Assembly: GCA_013289085.1 (NCBI GenBank)
Contig: JABDAR010000009.1
Span: forward strand, 8,637 to 57,641
Source of the DNA: Gammaproteobacteria bacterium
GTDB taxonomy: Bacteria > Pseudomonadota > Gammaproteobacteria > JABCZS01
Length of the DNA: 49,005 nt
Reading direction: 5' to 3'
Shown: piece after piece, positions 1 through 7,325 of the stretch
Numbering within the stretch: position 1 is the first letter of the stretch
Layout: the number at the start of each line of letters is the position of its first letter
Program-made: the position numbers and the translations under genes
Notes under the pieces: generated by a model
What the model was told of the DNA's origin: nothing
Database searches by the model: none
What the model saw: the letters and a program-made list of their open reading frames with translations, nothing else

Positions 1-363
1 GATTGTACGGGCGGCATCTTTTTATCCAGTACAAGTGAACGTTTAGTACAAAATGCCAAAGGTGAATTATTGCAATTCAATCTTATGCTGTCTGGTGTTT
101 CTTTGGTCACACAAACCTTATGTAAAAACCCTAACGGTCCATGGGTAGATTGCTCTTTTGATTTAAAACAAAAGAATCAAATTTATAGCGGCGTGACTAT
201 CGATGGTAATGGCAATTGGGTGTTAGTGGGTTACCAGCTATCTGCTAATTTGTCAGAAAACATTGCGCATCTCACCGCAACTTTTGCCGGTACACAATGG
301 GATACATTGTCTCAAGAACCCATAGAGCAAACTGGTTTCATAGATGTTATGTGGGTAGACTAG
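1..363 (+). CDS. Secreted Trp/Cys-repeat protein, 3' end only (second copy)
   Basis: The frame is open from the first base of the window (reading D-C-T-G-G) to a TAG at 361-363, so this is the last 120 codons of a gene that begins outside. It matches the C-terminal third of the complete gene at 14479-15624; I see only two substitutions in the coding part (positions 321 and 324), one of which changes Ile to Met. The visible part contains one C-x(6)-W-x-D-C unit, the motif that recurs through the full copy. The full copy has a signal peptide, so this product is probably exported too. Function unknown. Whether the gene is intact upstream cannot be seen. Confidence 0.75.
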   Translation, partial: DCTGGIFLSSTSERLVQNAKGELLQFNLMLSGVSLVTQTLCKNPNGPWVDCSFDLKQKNQIYSGVTIDGNGNWVLVGYQLSANLSENIAHLTATFAGTQWDTLSQEPIEQTGFIDVMWVD

Positions 364-381
364 TCCATTTGTGGGTGCCTT
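1..381 (+). repeat. 381-bp direct repeat, copy 1 (other copy 15262-15642)
   Basis: Positions 1-381 align without gaps to 15262-15642, with substitutions seen only at 321, 324 and 373. Similarity ends about 18 bases past the shared stop codon. The left limit is not visible because the window begins inside the repeat. Confidence 0.95.
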
Positions 382-448
382 GCGTTACTTATAATTTTCT
401 TGTATCTATGTTAAGGTAAATGAACAATTAATTTACATTGAGGGCTTT

Positions 449-1651
449 ATGGTTATTAAAAATATTCGTTCTATTTGTTTTTTTTCTATCGTATTAATTT
501 TTTCTTTTAATGTTTTTGCTAAAAACTCGGACAAATCAATTATTGAAATAGGAAACTGTTACCAGCTTCAAGATATTACGAAGATGGAAGCAAATTATGT
601 ACAAGTTTCTGATATTGATTGCTCGAGTATTAATCAACATAAACCTATTGGTGATGGCTCCAAACCTTTTATAGGAAGTTATGATGGCCAAAATTTTACA
701 ATTACTGGAATTACTTTCGTGCAAAAAGGTGATGATTATAATGGCGAAAATGCTGGATTATTTGGCATTGTCAAGAATGCTACTATAAAAAGGGTGGTAT
801 TGACGGATTATTATATTGAAGCCACTTCTGGTGATGCGGGTGCTCTAGCAGGCGTGGCGGATGTATCCATTATTGAAAACAGCTATGCCCAAAACGGTAA
901 AGTTGTTGGTGGGGATAGATCGGTCGGTGGTTTGGTAGGATATTCGCGTGATAGTCATATAATGAATACTTATGCAAAAGGAGAAGTGGTAGGTAAAGAT
1001 TCTCTTTATAGCGTTAACGTTGGAGGATTAGTTGGTCATTCTCATTCAGATCTTATAGAAAATAGTTATGCTGCAGGCAATGTTAAAGCTTATGCTAATG
1101 TGGCGGGAGGATTGATAGGAAGATCCTATGCTACAGAAATAGTAAATTGTTATGCAACCGGAGATGTTAGCAGTACTCGGGGTAGCGTGGGAGGTTTAAT
1201 TGGGGAAACTTGGGTAACAGATTTATATAAAACTTACGCTACTGGCAATGTAACTGCAGAAGGAAGTTATGTAGGGGGGCTAGTAGGTTACGCAGATGGG
1301 GGCGGCACTATTGAAAACAGTTATGCTCAAGGTAATGTTACTGGTGAGAGATATGTCGGCGGGGCTATAGGCTATGAAGCATGGGCAGCAAACTATATTA
1401 ATATTTATGCAGTTGGTTTAGTGGAAGGCGAAAATGCAGGTGGTCTAATAGGACAGATGATTTCTTATTTCCCGCCTAATATTATTGCCAGCTATTGGGA
1501 TACTGAAACTTCAGGACAAACTTTCTCCGAGGGTGGCGAAGGACGTACTACATCACAAATGAAACTATTAGATACTTCCATTCCTACTTACGAAGGGTGG
1601 AACGAAAATGTATGGTTTTTTGAAGAGAATGAATATCCTGTATTATTTTAA
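449..1651 (+). CDS. Secreted GLUG-repeat protein
   Basis: A 400-residue protein with a signal peptide (residues 1-24, hydrophobic core, likely cut after NVFA). The mature part is a series of units of about 25-30 residues built on GGLVG followed by an aromatic-rich stretch and NSYA.G.V. This is the GLUG motif found in bacterial surface proteins, where it forms beta-solenoid-like passenger regions. The units run from about residue 105 to 330; the C-terminus (SYWDTETSGQ, then WNENVWFFEENEYPVL) is the usual end of GLUG proteins. A GAGGG lies 7 bases before the ATG. Probably exported or surface-exposed, perhaps adhesive; the partner is unknown. No autotransporter barrel or LPxTG-like anchor is present. 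Confidence 0.75.
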   Translation: MVIKNIRSICFFSIVLIFSFNVFAKNSDKSIIEIGNCYQLQDITKMEANYVQVSDIDCSSINQHKPIGDGSKPFIGSYDGQNFTITGITFVQKGDDYNGENAGLFGIVKNATIKRVVLTDYYIEATSGDAGALAGVADVSIIENSYAQNGKVVGGDRSVGGLVGYSRDSHIMNTYAKGEVVGKDSLYSVNVGGLVGHSHSDLIENSYAAGNVKAYANVAGGLIGRSYATEIVNCYATGDVSSTRGSVGGLIGETWVTDLYKTYATGNVTAEGSYVGGLVGYADGGGTIENSYAQGNVTGERYVGGAIGYEAWAANYINIYAVGLVEGENAGGLIGQMISYFPPNIIASYWDTETSGQTFSEGGEGRTTSQMKLLDTSIPTYEGWNENVWFFEENEYPVLF

Positions 1652-1724
1652 AAATAATAATGTATTGGGATAAAATTAAAATATTTTAATAAATAACGCA
1701 CTTTTATTTATGAAAGTATGAGGT

Positions 1725-1773
1725 CAGGCTTGACGTTTTACATTTCAATTTCAGATGTCAAATGTCAAGCCTG
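1725..1773. repeat. Imperfect inverted repeat at the 3' end of the LRR gene
   Basis: Left arm 1725-1743 (CAGGCTTGACGTTTTACAT) pairs with right arm 1755-1773 with 2 mismatches in 19, around an 11-base loop. The right arm contains the stop codon and last codons (G-R-L-D-I) of the minus-strand LRR gene. It could act as a terminator stem between the converging genes or be a small mobile palindrome. A related half-site (CAAGCCTGAC) lies near 16284, beside another minus-strand stop codon. Confidence 0.65.
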
Positions 1774-2852
1774 CCCCCGTTATTGTTTTGAAAAAACTGC
1801 TGAGCAGTGTTTGCAGGCAGATTTTTTTTAACTGTGTCACCTATATCATCGGGATCATACATTTTTTTAGTTTTTAATAAAGTATCAAAATAAAATTCGG
1901 TTGTGCTGGGATATGTCCTTTTTGCCAGTTCAGTAGCAATGGTCGTGCATAAAGTTATCCGGGATTGATCATTATCGTGAAAGGCTGTAAGGTCTAGATA
2001 TAAATCTAATAAAGCTTCTTGTGCCATATTGTAATATTCATTGTGTGGTTTATATAGAGAAAGATTTTTAAAAGCTGTTGTTGCAACGGTTAAGCTATTT
2101 TCATCTAATTTATTTGGAACATGAACATCTTTTGGAATTTCTTGGCCAATTTGCCTGTTTATCCGCTGGCCTAAAATACCCACTATTACTAATGAAGAAA
2201 ATATTTTACAAATCTCGATATTTTGTTCTAATTTTTGAATCCACTCATTCATTGTGGGTAATGCATTTATGGTTATTTTGTTTGTCATTTCTAATGCTGC
2301 TTCTAATTCTTGTAAAACAAGACCTGGCGTTTCTTTTACCTCGGTAGTTTTCATTTTAGATAGTGCAGTTTCACATTTGTTTGCGGCAAGTGAGCCATTT
2401 ATTTCGTCTATTAGTGATGTGGAAATATTATTACTCTCTAAATTCAGCGTTGTAAGGGTTTTATTGATTTTCAATGCATCTGCAATGGCCTGTGCACCTA
2501 CATCGCCGATGTTGCTATAGAATAAACTCAGTGTTCTAAGGGTTTTATTGGTTTCCAATGCATCTGCAATGGCCTGTGCACCTTTATCGCCGATGTTGTT
2601 ATCGTTTAAATTCAGCGTTGTAAGGGTTTTATTGGTTTTCAATGCATCTGCAATGGCCTTTACCCCTTTAAAAAAGTCGATGAAGTTAGAGCTTAAAAAC
2701 AGCGTTGTAAGGGTTCTATTGGTTTCCAATGCGTCTGCAATGGCCTTTGCACCTACATCGCCGAGGTTGCTAAAGCTTTTATTCAGTCTTGTAAGGGTGG
2801 GATCATTGTTTTTTATGCGGGTACAGAGTGTATTGAGTTCAGTTTGAATCAT
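1758..2852 (-). CDS. Leucine-rich repeat protein (RNase-inhibitor-like LRRs)
   Basis: A 364-residue protein. Residues about 20-165 are LRRs of 28 residues on the plan GA.AIADAL..N.TLTTLNL..N.IGD, the ribonuclease-inhibitor/NLR subtype common in eukaryotes and in effectors of intracellular bacteria. Four repeats are near-identical in DNA, spaced 84, 84 and 87 bp. Residues 190-355 are helical, without recognised domains. No signal peptide. The last residues are encoded inside an inverted repeat, so the original C-terminus may have been replaced. Such LRRs bind proteins; I infer a host-directed or regulatory role. Conclusive for LRR, open for function. Confidence 0.75.
   Translation of the reverse strand: MIQTELNTLCTRIKNNDPTLTRLNKSFSNLGDVGAKAIADALETNRTLTTLFLSSNFIDFFKGVKAIADALKTNKTLTTLNLNDNNIGDKGAQAIADALETNKTLRTLSLFYSNIGDVGAQAIADALKINKTLTTLNLESNNISTSLIDEINGSLAANKCETALSKMKTTEVKETPGLVLQELEAALEMTNKITINALPTMNEWIQKLEQNIEICKIFSSLVIVGILGQRINRQIGQEIPKDVHVPNKLDENSLTVATTAFKNLSLYKPHNEYYNMAQEALLDLYLDLTAFHDNDQSRITLCTTIATELAKRTYPSTTEFYFDTLLKTKKMYDPDDIGDTVKKNLPANTAQQFFQNNNGGRLDI
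2454..2790 (-). repeat. Tandem 84-bp repeats coding LRR units
   Basis: AAGGGTTTTATTG-type blocks recur at 2454, 2538, 2622 and (variant, 87 bp on) 2709, each followed by a nearly constant AATGC.TCTGCAATGGCC segment. The high DNA identity between units points to recent expansion or ongoing recombination. Confidence 0.8.
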
Positions 2853-3016
2853 TTTGCAACCTATGTCTATTTAATCCGCTAGAGTACAGTTAGTCAGTAT
2901 ACCATCTTGCAGGGGGGTAATCAATACTCATGCGCTTACTTGCTTTTGAGCTGAGCATATTATCGGCATTTCTAATGCCCAGTTACAGTAGTTGCTACTA
3001 TTATTTTAAAAAAATA

Positions 3017-3191
3017 TTAAATCCAAGGTTGTTCGTCAACGAGCAAATCACTTTCAATACCACCGGTCTGTTCGGTAGATTTGGGCTCTAGTAATAAAAT
3101 ATGTGCTTCTTCATCTGCCATGGGTTTATGCTCAACCCTTTTGGGGATAATATAAAATTCATCGTTATAATTTTGCTTGTGGTCGTGTCTG
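3017..3191 (-). pseudogene. Cupin-family protein, C-terminal remnant
   Basis: Reading the minus strand from about 3191 to a TAA at 3017-3019 gives a peptide with FYIIPKRVEHKPMADEEAH, then ILLLEPKST..TGG and a final DEQPWI. This is the end of small mannose-6-phosphate-isomerase-like cupins (consensus: F..IPKGVEH.P.A.EE.HILLIEP..T.NTG ... E.WI). The first half of the barrel, with the metal-binding HxH, is missing and a TAG lies in frame just upstream, so it is a broken gene. It fills most of the gap 2853-3212; the rest of that gap shows nothing recognisable. Confidence 0.7.
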
Positions 3192-3212
3192 AAAATCTAA
3201 ATCAGTTGAAAA

Positions 3213-3548
3213 TTGGTTTTTGCCTGTGAATTATTGAAATACAAGGGTGCTTCTTTATTATCATTAATCGTCGAAATGAAAACTGAAGAAGATCTTTTTA
3301 ATAATATTTCTATCCCGTCAGAGATGGATATATACACGCAAAACCGTGAATGTTCTTGGTTCAATCCAACTGATAAAAATATGTCTAATATGGAATTGGA
3401 AAAGGCAATTGGCCCGCAAAAAATGCAAGAAATTTTTTCATTTAGAAATAGATTGTTTTTTTACTGCAAAGGGTTGCCTTCATTTGAGTTATCTAACACT
3501 TGGGAATATAAAGAAACGCAATCCCGTTATTTAATGAACAAGCTTTGA
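3213..3548 (+). CDS. Hypothetical protein or gene fragment
   Basis: An open frame of 111 codons from a TTG; an ATG at 3276 (codon 22) would give 90 residues. Neither start has a convincing ribosome binding site. The peptide after the ATG is mixed polar and hydrophobic, as expected of a soluble protein (for example ECSWFNPTDKNMSN, then FSFRNRLFFYCKGLP), but I recognise no family. It lies between a cupin remnant and another decayed frame that overlaps its end on the minus strand, so it may itself be a fragment. Confidence 0.3.
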   Translation: MVFACELLKYKGASLLSLIVEMKTEEDLFNNISIPSEMDIYTQNRECSWFNPTDKNMSNMELEKAIGPQKMQEIFSFRNRLFFYCKGLPSFELSNTWEYKETQSRYLMNKL

Positions 3549-3650
3549 TCCATCATTGTTGTCTTTTTTATTTGGATTGTTTATTACCTCGCTAGTGTCA
3601 TGCCAGTCGCCGATATTAGCAATATCACCCGTTGTGATTGAAAATTTATG
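3531..3650 (-). pseudogene. Decayed C-terminal coding fragment
   Basis: On the minus strand an open segment of about 39 codons ends at TAA 3531-3533 and reads FSITTGDIANIGDWHDTSEV, then an Asn/Lys/Asp-rich end closing in GSKLVH. A TAA sits in frame just upstream, and a neighbouring frame continues back towards 3760, suggesting a frameshifted gene remnant. The Asn-rich polar end resembles the tails of nearby effector-like genes. Family unknown; it could be chance. Confidence 0.3.
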
Positions 3651-3787
3651 TGGAATAATTGAATCTAATAAAAATGCTTATAAACCTAAATAAACGGTAT
3701 ACATTTACACTATCATCATGCATATATTTATTAATCGCCCTTGGCAATCGTTAATGCTCCGAGTTATGTGACCACAAAAAACTTTGC

Positions 3788-4588
3788 TTACATTCTGAAT
3801 GCTGGAGCAAACTGAGTTTGTGCAAGTACATTTGCTTCTAATAAGGCTTGCATAAAACCGTTACCAAATTCAGAAAGCTCCTGGGGTGAAAAATTGGGGA
3901 AAATAGTTATAAAATCAGGACGAGGTATCCCTAGCTTCCCATAATTATAACCTGCTATATAGAAAAGGTTGGGAGCAGGGGGAGGGGGCAAACGATTCAG
4001 CAAAGACTGGAAAGAAGGTAATAATGTATTGTTGAAATTGATAGGCTGGTTTTGCATAGGCTGGTTTTGCATAGGGTGGTTTTGCGCGCCTGGGATTTGC
4101 ATTGGTTCGGCAGGTTGCATCGCTACGGTATTATTCACCACATTAAGATTTGGAAATAAATAGGCAAAAACTGGCTTTAGGCTGATGCGGGGGCCATTAC
4201 TCTCGTTATGCCTTACGTATGTGCCGAGTTTTTCTTCTCCCTCTCTGAATGCACTTATTTGTGCATCAGAATACATTCTATCTTGCCTAAGTACGTCATC
4301 AGTCAAGGGAAGATTATTGTGCTTGCGTTGATATCCGCTATAACGTGCAGCGCGTAGCGCCATTTCATCCTCTGTGCCTGCTACACTGTCATAGCCATCT
4401 ATATAGGCAAGTGTTTGTTTGATTGCATAACGCCGATTTCTGTTAACAAATTCTACCGCAGAAGTAATAATGGTTCCGTGAAGTGCAGCAGCACGGCCAC
4501 TTAGTTCAGCTTTTTTGATTTTTTGTAGATCGGGGGCAGCTTCCCGTTCCCGGGTTGCTAATTCTAGATACCAATTAGGAGGGCTCAT
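3788..4588 (-). CDS. Unknown protein with Met-Gln-Asn-Pro repeats
   Basis: I chose the ATG at 4588 (MSPPNWYLELATRERE), which has GAGA 7 bases upstream; the frame is also open to an ATG at 4615. The protein is about 266 residues. Residues 1-150 are helical and charged with several aromatic-Gly motifs (YIDGYDS, YSGYQ); a similar GYNYGKLG and FGNGFMQAL occur near the C-terminus. The middle holds a low-complexity stretch with MQNQP repeated from a 15-bp DNA repeat, then a PPPPAP run. No signal peptide or membrane segment. I do not recognise the family. It sits between two LRR genes on the same strand, so it is plausibly part of the same accessory set. Confidence 0.6.
   Translation of the reverse strand: MSPPNWYLELATREREAAPDLQKIKKAELSGRAAALHGTIITSAVEFVNRNRRYAIKQTLAYIDGYDSVAGTEDEMALRAARYSGYQRKHNNLPLTDDVLRQDRMYSDAQISAFREGEEKLGTYVRHNESNGPRISLKPVFAYLFPNLNVVNNTVAMQPAEPMQIPGAQNHPMQNQPMQNQPINFNNTLLPSFQSLLNRLPPPPAPNLFYIAGYNYGKLGIPRPDFITIFPNFSPQELSEFGNGFMQALLEANVLAQTQFAPAFRM
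4041..4085. repeat. Three tandem 15-bp repeats
   Basis: ATAGGCTGGTTTTGC occurs at 4041 and 4056, and with one change at 4071. Being a multiple of three it changes only the number of QNQPM units in the encoded protein. Confidence 0.9.
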
Positions 4589-4708
4589 AATTATTTCTCG
4601 CAGTTTAAAAAACAATAGTATTTGCTGTTTGTAAATTCACTCATTTAACACCTCTTTACAAAGATTTTACTCTCTTAGCAAGGCGTCCGGAAGATCGGGG
4701 CTAGAACA

Positions 4709-5581
4709 CTATATCTTTTTTCTTTTAAAGGTATTACTGGCGCCATCTTTATTTTCTTGATTATTGTTATTAGTAGTTTCCATATTTCGAGAAGCATTTT
4801 GCACCATAGTTAAAACTTTCTTAAAAGCTGCGTCGACTTCATCAGAAAAAATAAGCTTAACTTTACTGTCTGGATTTCTTTGGTTATAGGCTTGAACAAG
4901 ATTAAGAGTGCATTCTTTAGTTAATGAATTTCCGGTTAGATTTATGCTGGTTAAAGTTGTATTGTGTTGAAAAAGATTTAACAATAGTGCTGAATCTAAA
5001 GTGTTAAATCTATTACTACTGAGATCCAATACTTGTAATGAAGGATGAATAGTCGCTGCCCGTAACACATCATTTATAAAATGACCGTTTAATTTGCACA
5101 TGGCAAGATTTAAGGTCGTAAGATCTGGATTATTTTTTAATATTTCTACTATAAGTTTTATATGGTCAATTGTGTTAATTGCACTATGAGATAGATGTAG
5201 TTCGACTAAATTCGTTCTAAGTTTAAAACTGGTTAGCATAGTATGCATACCCGCCTGATTGAATTTATTTCCCCCTATATTTATGTTAATAAGATGAGTA
5301 TTCTGCGTTATTGCAGCCCCAAACCCTAGTACTATTTTATTGTCCAATGAATTGAAAGCTAAGTTTAGTTCTTGCAATTTCTTATGTGCTGAAACCCACT
5401 GCAATACTTCTGTTATCATATTATTAGTCATATTATTATTAGATAGACGTAGAGCTTTGTATTGATCATTGGGTAATGTATTTAATATTACACTAATATC
5501 ATCATCTTCAAGAGTTTTACCTGATAAATCTACTGTATCTAATTGCGCTTCAGTTATAACACTATCTCTTTCACTCAGCAT
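4709..5581 (-). CDS. Leucine-rich repeat protein with basic C-terminus
   Basis: A 290-residue protein whose residues about 15-235 form LRRs of 28-30 residues (LQELNLAFNSLDNK, LVELHLSHSAINT, LQVLDLSSNRFNT, LTSINLTGNSLT), the ribonuclease-inhibitor type. The repeats are diverged, unlike the near-identical ones of the LRR gene at 1758, so the two genes are of different age or origin. After the LRRs comes a short helix and an Asn/Gln-rich spacer ending in the basic string FKRKKI, which looks like a nuclear localisation signal or a C-terminal secretion tail. No signal peptide. Likely protein-binding; a host-directed role is inference. Confidence 0.75.
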   Translation of the reverse strand: MLSERDSVITEAQLDTVDLSGKTLEDDDISVILNTLPNDQYKALRLSNNNMTNNMITEVLQWVSAHKKLQELNLAFNSLDNKIVLGFGAAITQNTHLININIGGNKFNQAGMHTMLTSFKLRTNLVELHLSHSAINTIDHIKLIVEILKNNPDLTTLNLAMCKLNGHFINDVLRAATIHPSLQVLDLSSNRFNTLDSALLLNLFQHNTTLTSINLTGNSLTKECTLNLVQAYNQRNPDSKVKLIFSDEVDAAFKKVLTMVQNASRNMETTNNNNQENKDGASNTFKRKKI

Positions 5582-5641
5582 TTTTATATTATCCTAGTTA
5601 AATGAATTTAGTTTTTCATATTACTATATTAAAATAAAAAG

Positions 5642-5776
5642 TCAACTTTTATCTATGTTGTTAATACTGAAGATAATACTGTTTCAAAATGTACGGTGGG
5701 ATCAGGCGGTGCGCTAAGTTGTACAGTCTCCCCTAGTGGCGGTGATACTATTTTTGGAATCGCAATACTTAATTAA
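5642..5776 (+). pseudogene. YVTN-type beta-propeller protein, C-terminal remnant
   Basis: The frame reads STFIYVVNTEDNTVSKCTVG, then SGGALSCTVSPSGGDT and IFGIAILN before TAA 5774-5776. IYV.N...NTVSKCTV...G.LS.C is the repeat unit of secreted YVTN/lactonase-like propeller proteins common in Legionellales. Only one blade remains and no start is present. It lies directly upstream of the broken barrel gene. Confidence 0.6.
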
Positions 5777-5799
5777 AATTGATCATCAAGGAGTTTTGC

Positions 5800-6474
5800 A
5801 TGCGTTTATCTTTTACACAATATTCCATAGGATTATAGTTTTTTTGTGCGTCTACAGCTTTTGCGCATCATGATGATTTATTTGAACACGGTGATTTTCA
5901 GTTAAGAGCGGGTGCAGGTATTGCTTGGTTGTCTCCTGATGATGCTCATCTTGGTCTTTCCAACAATGAAACAGATATTGCTCACTTTAATACCGAAGAT
6001 GCGCCAGTTGTAACCTTAGGCGTAGGATATGAATTACCGTTCCATGAACATGAAGAAGATAATGAAATCACTTTTCTGCCTGCAATGACAGCGAGTATTG
6101 ATGGCACTTATCAATTTGAAACGCAATTTTCAGGTGATGTGTGGATGAATGAATCTCCTGTGCTTAATAATTTAAATAATCGCACAGAAATAGAAAATTT
6201 TAATGCAATGTTTAATTTAGCACTTGATCTGGCACGCTATCAACGTTTTTCATTATTTATATTAGGCGGTTTAGGCGCTGCATGGAGTACAGTAGAATAT
6301 AAAGACGAGCCTAAACCCAATACACAACCCGATAGTGGAATCGCACTGGCTTCAGAAACTACAACTACTTTTGCTTGGCAAGGTGGTGGTGGATTAAAAT
6401 ATGATTTAATGGAATGTGATCTCGCTTTCACTTTGACTTATTTATTCACTTCCACATTAGTGTATAATGAATAA
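5800..6474 (+). pseudogene. Outer-membrane beta-barrel protein with amber codon in the signal peptide
   Basis: An ATG at 5800 preceded by AAGGAG (5788-5793) begins a signal peptide (MRLSFTQYSIGL), but codon 13 is TAG (5836-5838); the same frame continues with FFCASTAFA, the rest of the signal peptide, and then 210 codons of barrel protein. It resembles the intact gene at 22688 (shared: LG.GY..P.......E..FLPA, FNLAL..A....FSL...GG.G..W). It stops at LTYLFTSTLVYNE, about 40 residues before the point where the relative ends in the typical aromatic LRYAF. So it is broken near both ends. A shorter protein from an internal ATG (5929) would lack export and is unlikely to function. Confidence 0.7.
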
Positions 6475-6497
6475 CTTAATTACTTTCTGGAGTTAAA

Positions 6498-6716
6498 ATG
6501 ACAAAATTACGTTATTTTTCTATGATTTTCGCAATGATCGCTTTATATTCAGGCACCAGTTTTGCCGCTCTGAACTCAAAGGTTTTAGATTATTCAGACA
6601 CAAATGGTAACGGGCAAGCACTTTATACCAGTGATTTTAATCCCACTTATCAAATCAACATGAGTACTGATCCTGTCATCTTCAATTGCAAACATGTAGT
6701 GATGCACGCATTTTAG
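6498..6716 (+). CDS. Short exported protein, probably truncated
   Basis: 72 codons with a good ribosome binding site (GGAG, 5 bases before the ATG) and a clear signal peptide (residues 1-23, ending TSFA). The mature part is only about 49 residues (ALNSKVLDYSDTNGNGQALY, then a short stretch ending VVMHAF). It follows the broken barrel gene by 23 bases in the same direction, like the barrel/secreted pair at 22688-25249. The abrupt end suggests that only the beginning of a longer secreted protein remains. Family not recognised. Confidence 0.45.
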   Translation: MTKLRYFSMIFAMIALYSGTSFAALNSKVLDYSDTNGNGQALYTSDFNPTYQINMSTDPVIFNCKHVVMHAF

Positions 6717-6839
6717 AATTAAAACTTTAATCAGAAAATGATCACTACATTAAATGTGCGCTGATTTTTCGCCGAATTGGCCCCCGCGCATAAAGTGCGG
6801 GGCGCCAAGGCGTGCGGCATCTAGTCGTGGTGTAGCAAA

Positions 6840-6959
6840 TCACTTCTTATTCCAAAGCCCGCCTACAATTTTTTGTTTTTTAGCGTCCGGCTCATCATCA
6901 TTATTTCGATTCGCCGCGGAAGAAGACGCTGACGAAGCCGCATTCAATTTCTTCATCAT
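6840..6959 (-). pseudogene. Small Ser/Ala- and Asn/Asp-rich frame with basic end (effector-tail-like)
   Basis: From ATG-ATG at 6954-6959 to TGA at 6840 the minus strand encodes 39 residues: Ala/Ser-rich, then [18 protein letters not shown] and LWNKK. The pattern (polar spacer, Asn/Asp run, Lys-rich end) matches the C-termini of neighbouring genes. It overlaps the end of the PhnA-like frame in another register, suggesting that two unrelated gene ends were joined here. It may be only a leftover tail. Confidence 0.35.
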
Positions 6960-7095
6960 TGTTTGTTAAACGAATATTTTTATAAACAGTCCCACGTTTA
7001 ATAGTCATAGACGCGCCTTTAACTTTTAAATCTTTGATGAGCATGACGCTATCACCTTGACTCAGATCCGTACCGTTACTGTCTTTTACATTCAT
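6901..7095 (-). pseudogene. PhnA/YjdN-type protein fragment
   Basis: 64 codons: [20 protein letters not shown], then [16 protein letters not shown] and [17 protein letters not shown]. This is the C-terminal SH3-like domain of the PhnA/YjdN family (consensus: [20 protein letters not shown]....IK.GT..KNIRL...DH.IDC). The N-terminal zinc ribbon is missing. After ...EIEC the sequence departs from the family (which continues with a KLKSEFVKK-like end), consistent with a broken 3' end. Family members are small proteins of unclear role, historically linked to phosphonate use. A short product cannot be excluded. Confidence 0.6.
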
Positions 7096-7242
7096 TGTAT
7101 TTCCTTATGAGTATCATTTTTAGTGCGTGCTACTTTCTCAATCCATGTGCTCACAATTGGCTACTATAAACAACATAGTCGCATAAATAACACAATAAGT
7201 GATCTCAGTGTCTTGTATGGCCGTCTTATGAAATAGAGGGCG

Positions 7243-7317
7243 GTCCTGTTTCTTACTCAAGTGGTAAATATTCCCCCATTATGTTATTCTACTGTCTTAT
7301 CTAAATTAAAACAGGAC
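7243..7317. promoter_or_regulatory. 9-bp inverted repeat flanking the SET gene leader
   Basis: GTCCTGTTT (7243-7251) and AAACAGGAC (7309-7317) are perfect complements separated by 57 bases, with the second arm just before the SET gene start. This could be an operator or an mRNA stem; no regulator is suggested. Nothing else is recognised in the gap 7096-7325. Confidence 0.3.
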
Positions 7318-7325
7318 AGAAGATT

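Noticed and set aside
2454..2790. 84-bp repeats considered as a CRISPR-like or intergenic array
   Set aside because: They are coding LRR units of 28 residues in an intact frame.
4041..4085. Short repeats considered as a CRISPR array
   Set aside because: Units are 15 bp, directly abutting with no spacers, and they code for QNQPM repeats in a protein.
6782..6802. GC-rich hairpin (CCCCGCGCA / TGCGGGG)
   Set aside because: The stem needs a bulge, has no T-tract and lies in decayed sequence; not enough to call a terminator.
6754..6969. 71-codon plus-strand frame
   Set aside because: Antisense to the PhnA-like fragment and the small tail frame; no ribosome binding site, and its Cys/Phe-rich composition is typical of a shadow frame.
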